From positions 761,831-794,950 of the forward strand of contig NZ_POQS01000004.1 in assembly GCF_002885955.2 (NCBI RefSeq): a stretch of DNA of 33,120 nt, written 5' to 3'. The DNA comes from Achromobacter pulmonis (lineage in GTDB: Bacteria > Pseudomonadota > Gammaproteobacteria > Burkholderiales > Burkholderiaceae_B). The position numbers and the translations under genes are program-made. Below are positions 1 through 7,584 of this stretch, in pieces (the stretch's first letter is position 1; each line of letters starts with the position of its first letter). Below the pieces are notes generated by a model, which saw nothing but the letters and a program-made list of their open reading frames with translations, made no database searches and had not been told where the DNA came from.

Positions 1-120
1 TTTGCGCTGGGTCGAACGATGCTGGCCGAGAACCTTGCAGGCAAACCGCTCCGAGACGGAGAACTTCGCCATGACACGATCGACGCAACGGCGACGGCGA
101 GCGGGGCTCAGAAGTTTCCC
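1..120 (-). CDS. IS3-family transposase OrfB, N-terminal part (partial)
   Basis: Reading the minus strand from 120 in the -1 frame relative to OrfA gives an open frame GKLLSPARRRRCVDRVMAKF, followed by SVSERFACKVLGQHRSTQRK, running off the window. This is the familiar N-terminal region of IS3-group OrfB (a small helix-turn-helix-like segment before the DDE integrase core). The DDE catalytic domain is not in the window. The frame joins OrfA by -1 frameshifting at GGGAAAC. An internal ATG at 72 could start a separate OrfB, but the fusion is the more likely active transposase. Confidence 0.75.
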
Positions 121-386
121 GAAGCAGCCTCTTTCAGGATCAGCTTCTCGAGTGTCAGGTCCGAGACCGCCTTGCGCAGCCGGTCATTCTCTTTCTCGAG
201 CTCCTTCAGCCGCTTCACCTGGTCACCCTTCAGGCCACCGAACTCCTTGCGCCACCGGTAATACGTAAACTGCGTCACGCCGATCAAACGGACCGCTTCT
301 CCGACAGAACGACCTTGCGACAACAGAACATCGACTTGGCGCAGCTTCGCCACGATCTCTTCGGGTTTGTGCTTCTTCTGGGGCAT
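108..386 (-). CDS. IS3-family transposase OrfA
   Basis: A 92-residue DNA-binding subunit of an IS3-type transposase. Residues 8-45 form a helix-turn-helix of the transposase_8 type (PEEIVAKLRQ, then VTQFTYYRWRKEFGG). Residues 55-80 are a leucine-rich heptad stretch (RLKELEKENDRLRKAVSDL), the usual oligomerisation coiled coil. The protein ends EAASGNF, and its last codons overlap orfB. The heptamer GGGAAAC (minus strand, 120 to 114) lies in the OrfA frame as G GGA AAC, exactly the X XXY YYZ pattern for -1 slippage, so OrfA and the fused OrfAB transposase are probably both made. The length is normal for the family and the gene appears intact. Confidence 0.9.
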   Translation of the reverse strand: MPQKKHKPEEIVAKLRQVDVLLSQGRSVGEAVRLIGVTQFTYYRWRKEFGGLKGDQVKRLKELEKENDRLRKAVSDLTLEKLILKEAASGNF

Positions 387-450
387 TCCAACGTCCTCCT
401 ACGGCTCAATAGCCTACTTCAGGGAGGACCACTTTTCAGGGGGCAGACCA

Positions 451-862
451 TTACCGCATCAACGCGGCCACGCTGACCATCCCGCCGCTGCGCGAACGCG
501 AAGACCTGGAGTGGCTGATCGAACGCCTGCTGGCGCGCCACCAGGACGAATCGGGCGCGCCCGTGCTGTCGCCGGCCGCGCTGATGGCGCTGAAGTCGCA
601 CGCCTGGCCCGGCAATATCCGCGAACTGGCCAACGCCATCGCGGTGGCCGCCGCGCTGTGCGAGAACGGCGTGATCGAAGCCGGCGACCTGCCCGATGCG
701 CTGGCGCCGGTGGCGGCGGCCGCCAGCCCCGGCGAAGCTGCCCTGCGTTCCATGCTGGCGCGCTGCGCCGGCAACGTCTCCGAGGCCGCCCGCCGCATGG
801 GCGTGGACCGCTCCACGGTCCATCGCCAGATGCGGCGCTACGGCCTGTCCCCGCGCCACTGA
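451..862 (+). pseudogene. sigma-54-dependent activator (AcoR-like), C-terminal fragment cut by the IS
   Basis: From 452 the frame reads YRINAATLTIPPLREREDLE, the end of a sigma-54 interaction (AAA+) domain. LKSHAWPGNIRELANAI is the conserved WPGNxREL segment, and a Fis-type helix-turn-helix follows at the C-terminus (AARRMGVDRSTVHRQMRRYG), with the stop at 860-862. The sensory domain, Walker A/B motifs and GAFTGA loop are missing because the IS sits directly upstream, so the remaining ~137 codons cannot hydrolyse ATP or activate sigma-54. The style is closest to AcoR/MimR-type activators of alcohol, ketone or acetoin catabolism. It probably controlled the downstream monooxygenase. An N-terminal half may survive beyond the IS outside the window. 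Confidence 0.85.
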
Positions 863-901
863 GGCGCGGCGCCACACCCGCGCGCCACAGCTGTGGCGCG
901 C
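853..901 (+). promoter_or_regulatory. probable upstream activator sites: GCGCCACA array with 22-bp palindrome
   Basis: A perfect 22-bp palindrome spans 880-901 (arm GCGCGCCACAG). Its half-site GCGCCACA also occurs directly at 869-876, and as GCGCCACT at 853-860, overlapping the activator stop codon. The array is centred about 100 bp before the predicted start of transcription at the -24/-12 promoter, the normal place for binding by a sigma-54 activator of the Fis-type helix-turn-helix class. There is no T-tract, so it is unlikely to be a terminator. Binding by the adjacent broken activator is inference. Confidence 0.6.
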
Positions 902-962
902 CGCCACGCCCCTTCCCGCCCGCCTGTCGCGCGCGCCGGGCGCCGCGCGCGGCGCGCCGATA

Positions 963-978
963 TGGCATGGCGATTGCT
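963..978 (+). promoter_or_regulatory. sigma-54 (-24/-12) promoter
   Basis: TGGCATGGCGATTGCT matches the consensus TGGCACG-N4-TTGCW, with exactly 10 bases between the invariant GG (964-965) and GC (976-977). Transcription should start about 12 bases after the GC, near 989, giving a roughly 93-base leader to the monooxygenase ATG at 1082. Its position just downstream of a sigma-54 activator gene and a palindromic upstream site makes a chance match unlikely. Confidence 0.8.
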
Positions 979-1081
979 TGTCTACGGTGGGCGGCCACCG
1001 GCCGGCACAGGCCGGAACCGCCCACGGACCGCCCCGGTCCGCCAAGACAACGATCGCCCGCCACGGGCAAGGAGACTAGAC

Positions 1082-2884
1082 ATGCAGACCGATCAAGCCG
1101 GCGCCGCCCTGGAGGCCCTGCTGGGACGCCTGAACACCGCGCTAGGCAACAAGGACGTCGATGCCGTCGCCGCGCTGTTCCAGGACGAATGCTATTGGCG
1201 CGACCTGGTGCTGTTCACCTGGAACCTGCGCACCCTGGAGGGGCGCGACCAGATCCGCGACATGCTGCGGCACCAGCTGGAACAGGTCGAGCCGGTGCGG
1301 TTCAACCTGGACCCAAAGGAGGCCGTGTCGGACGACGACGGCCTGCTGCAGGGCTGGATCGAGATCGAGACCAACCGCGCCCGCGGCTATGGCCACATCC
1401 GCGTGCGCGACGGCCGCATCTGGACGCTGCTGACCACCATGTCGGAGCTGAAGGGGCATGAAGAGCCCAGCGGCGTGCGCCGGCCCAAGGGCGCCGAACA
1501 CGGCAGCAGCCGGACCCGCCAGACCTGGCTGGAAAAGCGCGAGCAGGAGGCCGCCGAGCTCGGCTACCGGACCCAGCCCTACGTGCTCATCATCGGCGGC
1601 GGACAGGGCGGCATCGCGCTGGGCGCGCGCCTGCGCCAGCTCGACGTGCCCACCCTCATCATCGAGAAGAACGAGCGCGCCGGCGACAGCTGGAGAAAGC
1701 GCTACAAGTCGCTGTGCCTGCACGACCCGGTCTGGTACGACCATCTGCCCTACATCCCCTTCCCCGAGAACTGGCCGATCTTCGCGCCCAAGGACAAGAT
1801 CGGCGACTGGCTGGAGATGTACACCAGGATCATGGAGCTCAACTACTGGACGTCCAGCACCTGCCAGTCGGCGCGCTACGACGAGGACAAACAGGAATGG
1901 GAAGTCACCGTGCTGCGCGACGGCGAGCCCGTGGTGCTGCGGCCCAAGCAGCTGGTGCTGGCCACCGGCATGTCCGGCAAGCCCAATATCCCGCGCTTTC
2001 CCGGACAGGATGAGTTCCGGGGCGAACAGCACCATTCCTCGCGCCACCCCGGCCCCGACGCCTACCGCGGCAAGAACGTGGTCGTCATCGGCGCCAACAA
2101 CTCCGCGCACGATATCTGCGCGGCGTTGTGGGAAGCCGGCGCCCATGTGACGATGGTGCAGCGTTCGTCCACGCACATCGTGCGTTCGGACACGCTGATG
2201 GACATCGGCCTGGGCGCGCTTTATTCGGAGCAGGCGCTGGCCAATGGCATGACCACGCGCAAGGCCGACCTGACGTTCGCGTCCCTGCCCTACAAGATCA
2301 TGGCGCAGTTCCAGATCCCGCTGTATGAGCGGATGCGCGAGCGCGACGCCGAGTTCTACAACAAGCTGGAGGCCGCCGGCTTCATGCTGGACTGGGGCGA
2401 CGACGGCTCGGGCCTGTTCATGAAGTACCTGCGGCGCGGCTCCGGCTACTACATCGACGTGGGCGCCTGCGACCTGATCATCGACGGCAGCATCAAGCTG
2501 CAGTCGCGCACCGACGTCAGCCACCTGACGCGCGACGCCGTGGTGCTGAAGAACGGCGTGAGCCTGCCGGCCGACCTGGTGGTCTACGCCACCGGCTACG
2601 GCTCGATGAACGGCTGGGCCGCCGACCTGATCAGCCGCGAGGTCGCGGACAAGGTCGGCAAGTGCTGGGGGCTGGGTTCGGACACGACCAAGGACCCCGG
2701 CCCCTGGGAAGGCGAGCAGCGCAACATGTGGAAGCCCACCCAGCAGCAGGCGCTGTGGTTCCACGGCGGCAACCTGCACCAGTCGCGCCACTACTCCCAG
2801 TACCTGTCCCTGCAGCTGAAGGCGCGCCAGGCGGGCATTCCCGTGCAGGTCTACGGCCTGCAGGAGGTGCACCACAAGCAGTAG
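1082..2884 (+). CDS. NTF2-like/flavin-containing monooxygenase fusion
   Basis: A 600-residue protein predicted to hydroxylate or Baeyer-Villiger-oxidise an unknown small substrate using FAD and NAD(P)H in the cytoplasm. Residues 1-125 resemble an NTF2/SnoaL-like fold (LLGRLNTALGNKDVDAVAAL). From about 165 comes a class B flavin monooxygenase: FAD dinucleotide motif IGGGQGG (171-177), FxGxxxH-type signature FRGEQHH (312-318), NAD(P)H motif GANNSAHD (337-344), and a late VYATGY. The ATG at 1082 is chosen because AAGGAG lies 9 bases upstream; a longer in-frame start at 893 would lie upstream of the sigma-54 promoter. The gene is monocistronic under that promoter. Because its presumed activator is interrupted, it may be silent. 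Substrate unknown; alcohols and ketones are the usual theme for such loci. Confidence 0.85.
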   Translation: MQTDQAGAALEALLGRLNTALGNKDVDAVAALFQDECYWRDLVLFTWNLRTLEGRDQIRDMLRHQLEQVEPVRFNLDPKEAVSDDDGLLQGWIEIETNRARGYGHIRVRDGRIWTLLTTMSELKGHEEPSGVRRPKGAEHGSSRTRQTWLEKREQEAAELGYRTQPYVLIIGGGQGGIALGARLRQLDVPTLIIEKNERAGDSWRKRYKSLCLHDPVWYDHLPYIPFPENWPIFAPKDKIGDWLEMYTRIMELNYWTSSTCQSARYDEDKQEWEVTVLRDGEPVVLRPKQLVLATGMSGKPNIPRFPGQDEFRGEQHHSSRHPGPDAYRGKNVVVIGANNSAHDICAALWEAGAHVTMVQRSSTHIVRSDTLMDIGLGALYSEQALANGMTTRKADLTFASLPYKIMAQFQIPLYERMRERDAEFYNKLEAAGFMLDWGDDGSGLFMKYLRRGSGYYIDVGACDLIIDGSIKLQSRTDVSHLTRDAVVLKNGVSLPADLVVYATGYGSMNGWAADLISREVADKVGKCWGLGSDTTKDPGPWEGEQRNMWKPTQQQALWFHGGNLHQSRHYSQYLSLQLKARQAGIPVQVYGLQEVHHKQ

Positions 2885-2890
2885 GCGGGG

Positions 2891-2923
2891 CCCCGGCGGC
2901 TTGCGCCCTGCCCGACGCCGGGG
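2891..2923 (+). terminator. GC-rich hairpin after the monooxygenase gene
   Basis: The arms CCCCGGCG (2891-2898) and CGCCGGGG (2916-2923) form an 8-bp all-GC stem with a 17-base loop, 7 bases after the stop codon. No U-tract follows, so this is a weak or Rho-assisted terminator candidate at best. Confidence 0.35.
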
Positions 2924-2926
2924 TAA

Positions 2927-2998
2927 ATTGTTGACAATCCTGCGCCTGACGGCGCGCCAATCCGATTTTTTTCATTAAATTCGGAAGAATTGTCGACA
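2927..2998 (+). promoter_or_regulatory. repeated ATTGTYGACA operator candidates before the GntR gene
   Basis: ATTGTTGACA (2927-2936) and ATTGTCGACA (2989-2998) differ by one base and lie 62 bp apart. The second contains the palindrome TGTCGACA and ends one base before the ATG of the GntR regulator. FadR/GntR regulators commonly bind short TTGT/ACAA dyads, so autoregulation of the prp-type operon through these sites is likely. No well-spaced -10 follows the TTGACA inside the first copy, so that hexamer is read here as operator rather than -35. Confidence 0.5.
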
Positions 2999-2999
2999 C

Positions 3000-3710
3000 A
3001 TGAGCAAAGTGCTGACGCTGCCGGGCGCCGCCCCGGGCGATAGCGAGACCCTGGCGGAACACATCTTCCGCCAGATCCAGTCCGCCATCGTCAAGGGCGA
3101 GATCGCCCCCGGCAGCAAGATCTCCGAGCCCGAGCTGGCGCGGATCCACGGCGTCAGCCGCGGGCCGCTGCGCGAGGCGCTGCACCGGCTGGAAGGCCAG
3201 CGGCTGCTGGTGCGCGTGCCGCACGCCGGCGCGCGCGTGGTGTCGCTGTCGCAGCAGGAACTCTGCGAACTCTACGAAATCCGCGAATCGCTGGAAGGCA
3301 CGGCCTGCCGCCTGGCGGCCGAGCGCATGCCGCCGGCCGAGATCGCGGAGCTGCGCGGCGTGCTCGAAGCGCACGAGCGCGACGAGGCCTTCCAGGCCGG
3401 CCTCGGCTACTACCAGCAGGAGGGCGACTACGATTTCCACTACCGCATCGTCAAGGGCAGCGGCAACCAGATGCTGTTTCGGATGCTGTGCGACGAGCTC
3501 TATCAGCTCGCGCGCATGTACCGCATCCAGTACTCCACCACGCCCAACCGCCCGCGGCAGGCCTATGCCGAACACCACCGCATTCTTGACGCCATCGCCG
3601 ACCGCGATGGCGAGTTGGCTGAAATCCTGATGCGCCGCCACATCCGCGCATCCCGTCTCAACATCGAACAGCAGATCGCGCAGGGCAACCTGCAGCGCAC
3701 CGAGGCATGA
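3000..3710 (+). CDS. GntR/FadR-family regulator of the acnD-prpF operon
   Basis: A 236-residue transcription factor. Residues 17-80 form the GntR winged helix (LAEHIFRQIQSAIVKGEIAP, then ELARIHGVSRGPLREALHRLEGQ). The C-terminal part is an all-helical FCD ligand-binding domain with the expected metal-binding acid/histidine residues (ESLEGTACRLA, DYDFHYRIVKGSGN, YAEHHRILDAIADRD). GGAAG lies about 12 bases before the ATG. Its stop overlaps the acnD start (ATGA), so the two are translationally coupled. By position it is the propionate/2-methylcitrate sensor often annotated as a GntR-type PrpR; it is unrelated to the sigma-54 PrpR of enteric bacteria. The ligand is inference. Confidence 0.9.
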   Translation: MSKVLTLPGAAPGDSETLAEHIFRQIQSAIVKGEIAPGSKISEPELARIHGVSRGPLREALHRLEGQRLLVRVPHAGARVVSLSQQELCELYEIRESLEGTACRLAAERMPPAEIAELRGVLEAHERDEAFQAGLGYYQQEGDYDFHYRIVKGSGNQMLFRMLCDELYQLARMYRIQYSTTPNRPRQAYAEHHRILDAIADRDGELAEILMRRHIRASRLNIEQQIAQGNLQRTEA

Positions 3711-6325
3711 ACCAAAACTACCGCAAGCCCCTGGCCGGCACCCGCCTGGACTACTTCGACACCCGCGCCGCCGTCGAGGCGATTTCGCCCGGGGCCTATG
3801 ACCGCCTGCCCTACACGTCGCGCGTGCTGGCCGAGAACCTGGTGCGCCGCTGCGACCCGGCGCTCCTGACCGATGCGCTCAAGCAGCTAATCGAACGCCG
3901 CCGCGACCTGGACTTCCCGTGGTACCCGGCGCGCGTGGTCTGCCATGACATCCTGGGCCAGACCGCGCTGGTGGACCTGGCCGGCCTGCGCGACGCCATC
4001 GCCGAAAAGGGCGGCGACCCCGCCAAGGTCAATCCGGTGGTGCCGGTGCAGCTGATCGTGGACCACTCGCTGGCCGTGGAATACGGCGGCGACGATCCCG
4101 ACGCCTTCGCCAAGAACCGCGCGGTCGAGGACCGCCGCAACGAAGACCGCTTCCATTTCATCGACTGGACCAAGCAGGCCTTCCGCAACATCGAGGTCGT
4201 GCCGCCGGGCAACGGCATCATGCACCAGATCAACCTGGAGCGCATGTCGCCGGTCATCTACACCCAGGACGGCGTGGCCTTCCCCGACACGCTGGTGGGC
4301 ACCGACAGCCATACTCCGCACGTGGACGCGCTGGGCGTGATCGCTATCGGCGTGGGCGGCCTGGAGGCCGAGAACGTAATGCTGGGCCGCGCCTCCTGGA
4401 TGCGCCTGCCCGACATCGTCGGCGTGGAGCTCACCGGCCGCGCCCAGCCGGGCATCACCGCCACCGACATCGTGCTGACGCTGACCGAATTCCTGCGCAA
4501 GGAAAAAGTGGTGGGCGCCTACCTCGAGTTCTACGGCGAAGGCGCCTCCAGCCTGACGCTGGGCGACCGCGCCACCATCTCCAACATGGCGCCCGAATAC
4601 GGCGCCACGGCGGCGATGTTCTCGATCGACCAGCAGACCATCGACTACCTGCGCCTGACCGGCCGCGAGGACGAGCAGATCGCGCTGGTGGAAACCTACG
4701 CCAAGACCGCCGGCCTGTGGTCCGACAGCCTCAAGACCGCCGAATACGAGCGCGTGTTGCGCTTCGACCTGTCCAGCGTGGTGCGCACGCTGGCCGGCCC
4801 GTCCAACCCGCATCGCCGCCTGCCGGTGGCCGACCTGGCCGAGCGCGGCATTTCCGGCGTCGTGGAGAACCAGCCCGGCCTGATGCCGGACGGCGCCGTC
4901 ATCATCGCCGCCATCACCAGCTGCACCAACACCAGCAACCCGCGCAACGTGATCGCCGCCGGCCTGCTGGCGCGCAACGCCAACCGCGCAGGCCTGACCC
5001 GCAAGCCCTGGGTGAAAAGCTCGCTGGCGCCCGGCTCCAAGGCGGTTTCGCTGTACCTGGACGAAGCCGGCCTGACCGGCGAACTGGAAAAGCTGGGCTT
5101 CGGCGTGGTGGCCTTCGCCTGTACCACGTGCAACGGCATGTCCGGCGCGCTGGACCCCAAGATTCAGCAGGAAATCATCGACCGCGACCTTTATGCCACC
5201 GCCGTGCTGTCGGGCAACCGCAACTTCGACGGCCGCATCCACCCCTACGCCAAGCAGGCCTTCCTGGCTTCGCCGCCGCTGGTCGTGGCCTACGCCATCG
5301 CCGGCACCATCCGCTTCGACATCGAGCGCGACGTGCTGGGCCAGGACGCCAGCGGCCGCGACATCCGCCTCAAGGACATCTGGCCCAGCGACGAAGAGAT
5401 CGACGCCGTGGTCAAGTCCGCGGTCAAGCCCGAGCACTTCCGCAAGGTCTACGCGCCCATGTTCGGCATCCAGGACGAGCGCCGCGCCGCCGTCAGCCCG
5501 CTGTACGACTGGCGCCCGATGAGCACCTACATCCGCCGCCCGCCGTACTGGGAAGGCGCGCTGGCCGGCGAGCGCACGCTGCGCGGCATGCTGCCGCTGG
5601 CCGTGCTGGGCGACAACATCACCACCGACCACCTGTCGCCGTCCAACGCCATCCTGCTCGACAGCGCCGCCGGCGCCTACCTGCACAAGATGGGCCTGCC
5701 CGAAGAGGACTTCAACTCCTACGCCACCCACCGCGGCGACCACCTGACGGCGCAGCGCGCCACCTTCGCCAATCCCAAGCTCTTCAACGAAATGGTGAAG
5801 AACGAGGACGGCACGGTGAAGCAGGGCTCGCTGGCGCGCGTGGAGCCCGAGGGCAAGGTCATGCGCATGTGGGAAGCGATCGAGACCTACATGGAACGCA
5901 AGCAGCCGCTCATCATCGTGGCCGGCGCCGACTACGGCCAGGGTTCGTCGCGCGACTGGGCCGCCAAGGGCGTGCGCCTGGCCGGCGTGGAAGCCATCGT
6001 GGCCGAAGGCTTCGAGCGCATCCACCGCACCAACCTGATCGGCATGGGCGTGCTGCCGCTGGAGTTCAAGCCCGGCGTCAACCGCAAGACGCTGAACCTG
6101 GACGGCACCGAAAGCTACGACGTCATCGGCGAGCGCAAGCCGCGCGCCGACCTGACGCTGGTGATCCACCGCCGCGACGGCTCCACCGAGCAGGCCACCG
6201 TGACCTGCCGCCTGGACACCGCCGAGGAAGTGTCGATCTACGAGGCCGGCGGCGTGCTGCAGCGCTTCGCCCAGGACTTCCTGGAAGCCGAATCCGCGGC
6301 CGGCGCCGACAAGAAAGCCGGCTGA
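3707..6325 (+). CDS. acnD: Fe/S-dependent 2-methylisocitrate dehydratase AcnD
   Basis: An 872-residue aconitase-superfamily enzyme that dehydrates 2-methylcitrate to 2-methylaconitate in the 2-methylcitrate cycle of propionate breakdown. The three cluster ligands are visible at C406 (ITSCTNTSNP) and C472/C475 (CTTCNGMSG). The N-terminal aconitase segments (VPVQLIVDHSLAVEY, GTDSHTPHVDALGV) and the swivel-domain serine loop (GADYGQGSSRDWAAKG) are intact. The length fits AcnD, and the neighbouring prpF separates it from the ordinary TCA aconitase AcnA, which has a very similar sequence. Its ATG overlaps the regulator stop. Not seen here are prpB (methylisocitrate lyase) and prpC (methylcitrate synthase), normally in the same operon. 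Confidence 0.93.
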   Translation: MNQNYRKPLAGTRLDYFDTRAAVEAISPGAYDRLPYTSRVLAENLVRRCDPALLTDALKQLIERRRDLDFPWYPARVVCHDILGQTALVDLAGLRDAIAEKGGDPAKVNPVVPVQLIVDHSLAVEYGGDDPDAFAKNRAVEDRRNEDRFHFIDWTKQAFRNIEVVPPGNGIMHQINLERMSPVIYTQDGVAFPDTLVGTDSHTPHVDALGVIAIGVGGLEAENVMLGRASWMRLPDIVGVELTGRAQPGITATDIVLTLTEFLRKEKVVGAYLEFYGEGASSLTLGDRATISNMAPEYGATAAMFSIDQQTIDYLRLTGREDEQIALVETYAKTAGLWSDSLKTAEYERVLRFDLSSVVRTLAGPSNPHRRLPVADLAERGISGVVENQPGLMPDGAVIIAAITSCTNTSNPRNVIAAGLLARNANRAGLTRKPWVKSSLAPGSKAVSLYLDEAGLTGELEKLGFGVVAFACTTCNGMSGALDPKIQQEIIDRDLYATAVLSGNRNFDGRIHPYAKQAFLASPPLVVAYAIAGTIRFDIERDVLGQDASGRDIRLKDIWPSDEEIDAVVKSAVKPEHFRKVYAPMFGIQDERRAAVSPLYDWRPMSTYIRRPPYWEGALAGERTLRGMLPLAVLGDNITTDHLSPSNAILLDSAAGAYLHKMGLPEEDFNSYATHRGDHLTAQRATFANPKLFNEMVKNEDGTVKQGSLARVEPEGKVMRMWEAIETYMERKQPLIIVAGADYGQGSSRDWAAKGVRLAGVEAIVAEGFERIHRTNLIGMGVLPLEFKPGVNRKTLNLDGTESYDVIGERKPRADLTLVIHRRDGSTEQATVTCRLDTAEEVSIYEAGGVLQRFAQDFLEAESAAGADKKAG

Positions 6326-6339
6326 TCCTCCACCCAGAC

Positions 6340-6364
6340 GGGCGAACGCCGATGGCGTTCGCCC
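6340..6364 (+). other. perfect 11-bp hairpin between acnD and prpF
   Basis: GGGCGAACGCC (6340-6350) and GGCGTTCGCCC (6354-6364) form a perfect 11-bp stem with a GAT loop in the 68-base acnD-prpF gap. There is no following U-run, so it is more likely an mRNA-stability or partial attenuation element inside the operon than a full terminator. Confidence 0.5.
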
Positions 6365-6393
6365 TGCCCCATCCCAGATCTCAGGACTGCCCC

Positions 6394-7578
6394 ATGGCCC
6401 ATGCTCCCCAGACCAAGATTGCCGCCACCTACATGCGCGGCGGCACCAGCAAAGGCGTGTTCTTCAAACTCGACGACCTGCCCGAATCGGCGCGCGTGGC
6501 CGGCCCCGCGCGCGACGCGCTGCTGCTGCGCGTGATCGGCAGCCCCGACCCGTACGGCAAGCAGATCGACGGCATGGGCGCGGCCACGTCCAGCACCAGC
6601 AAGACCGTCATCATCGGCAAGAGCAGCCGTCCCGACCATGACGTGGACTACCTGTTCGGCCAGGTCTCCATCGACCAGCCCTTCGTGGACTGGAGCGGCA
6701 ATTGCGGCAACCTGTCGGCCGCGGTCGGCCCGTTCGCCATCGCCAACGGCCTGGTCGATCCCGCCCGCATTCCGCAGAACGGCGTGGCCGTGGTGCGCAT
6801 CTGGCAGGCCAACATCGGCAAGACCATCGTCGCCCACGTGCCCATCACCGACGGCGCCGTGCAGGAAACCGGCGACTTCGAACTGGACGGCGTGACCTTC
6901 CCGGCCGCCGAACTGCGCCTGGAGTTCATGGACCCGGCCGAGGAAGGCGACGGCGGCTCCATGTTCCCCACCGGGCAGCTGGTGGACGACCTGGAAGTGC
7001 CGGGCGTCGGCACCTTCAAGGCCACCATGATCAACTCCGGCATTCCCACCATCTTCCTGGACGCCGAGGCGCTGGGCTACAAGGGCACGGAACTGCAGGA
7101 CGACATCAATGGCGACCCCGCCGCGCTTGCGCGCTTCGAGACCATCCGCGCCCACGGCGCGCTGCGCATGGGCCTGATCGGCAAGCTCGAAGAGGCCGCC
7201 AGCCGCCAGCACACGCCCAAGATCGCTTTCGTCGCCCCGCCCCGCGCCTACGTGTCGTCCAGCGGCAAGCAGATCGGCGCCGGCGACGTCGACGTGCTGG
7301 TGCGCGCGCTGTCCATGGGCAAGCTGCACCACGCCATGATGGGCACGGCGTCGGTGGCCATCGCCACCGCCGCGGCCGTGCCCGGCACGCTGGTCAACCT
7401 GGCCGCCGGCGGCGGCGAGCGCGACAACGTGTGCTTCGGCCATCCGTCGGGCACGCTGCGCGTGGGCGCCGAGGCCAAGCTGGTCGACGGCGAGTGGAAG
7501 GTCACCAAGGCCATCATGAGCCGCAGCGCGCGCATCCTGATGGAAGGCCGCGTGCACGTGCCGCGCGAGGGCTTCTGA
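6394..7578 (+). CDS. prpF: 2-methylaconitate cis-trans isomerase PrpF
   Basis: A 394-residue protein of the diaminopimelate-epimerase/PhzF-like fold that isomerises 2-methylaconitate made by AcnD so that it can be rehydrated to 2-methylisocitrate. The N-terminal MRGGTSKGVFF segment, K70 (SSTSK) and C104 (SGNCGNLSAAVG) match the conserved lysine and cysteine of the PrpF active site. The second half repeats the fold, with MGTASVAIATAAAVPGTL. The ATG at 6394 is chosen because AGGA lies 7 bases upstream and homologues start at this point (TKIAATYMRGG). It is the last gene of the regulator-acnD-prpF operon, and its stop lies 6 bases from the convergent ankyrin gene. Confidence 0.93.
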   Translation: MAHAPQTKIAATYMRGGTSKGVFFKLDDLPESARVAGPARDALLLRVIGSPDPYGKQIDGMGAATSSTSKTVIIGKSSRPDHDVDYLFGQVSIDQPFVDWSGNCGNLSAAVGPFAIANGLVDPARIPQNGVAVVRIWQANIGKTIVAHVPITDGAVQETGDFELDGVTFPAAELRLEFMDPAEEGDGGSMFPTGQLVDDLEVPGVGTFKATMINSGIPTIFLDAEALGYKGTELQDDINGDPAALARFETIRAHGALRMGLIGKLEEAASRQHTPKIAFVAPPRAYVSSSGKQIGAGDVDVLVRALSMGKLHHAMMGTASVAIATAAAVPGTLVNLAAGGGERDNVCFGHPSGTLRVGAEAKLVDGEWKVTKAIMSRSARILMEGRVHVPREGF

Positions 7579-7584
7579 GGGGCG

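Larger units (their letters stand above)
1..450 (-). mobile_element. IS3-family insertion sequence, 5' end (partial)
   Basis: This is the left end of an insertion sequence that runs off the window on the minus strand. It carries a complete orfA (108-386) and the start of orfB (1-120) in the -1 frame, the arrangement typical of the IS3 family. The protein sequence resembles the IS407-like group. The outer boundary is placed at 450 because, read on the minus strand, the sequence from 450 begins TGGTCTGCCCCCTGAAAAGT, which looks like an IS terminal repeat, and because a sigma-54 activator reading frame resumes directly at 451. The other end and the target duplication lie outside the window, so the boundary is good to a few bases only. 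Confidence 0.85.

Noticed and set aside
893..1081. An N-terminal extension of the flavin monooxygenase
   Set aside because: It would start upstream of the sigma-54 promoter, is Arg/Ala/Pro-rich, and lacks a ribosome site; the ATG at 1082 has one.
1142..2875. A 577-codon open frame on the minus strand opposite the flavin monooxygenase (and similar long antisense frames opposite acnD, prpF, copA and the lyase)
   Set aside because: Low-complexity Ala/Gly/Arg/His/Val composition with no recognisable domain; these are the usual mirror frames of G+C-rich genes, and the opposite strand carries complete conserved motifs.
2931..2936. TTGACA as a -35 box for the GntR gene
   Set aside because: No -10-like hexamer lies 16-19 bases downstream; the same bases recur near the ATG as part of a repeated operator-like motif.
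4717..6393. A long upstream extension of the prpF frame
   Set aside because: The extra 559 codons are a shifted reading of acnD. The true prpF start at 6394 has a ribosome site and aligns with the family N-terminus.
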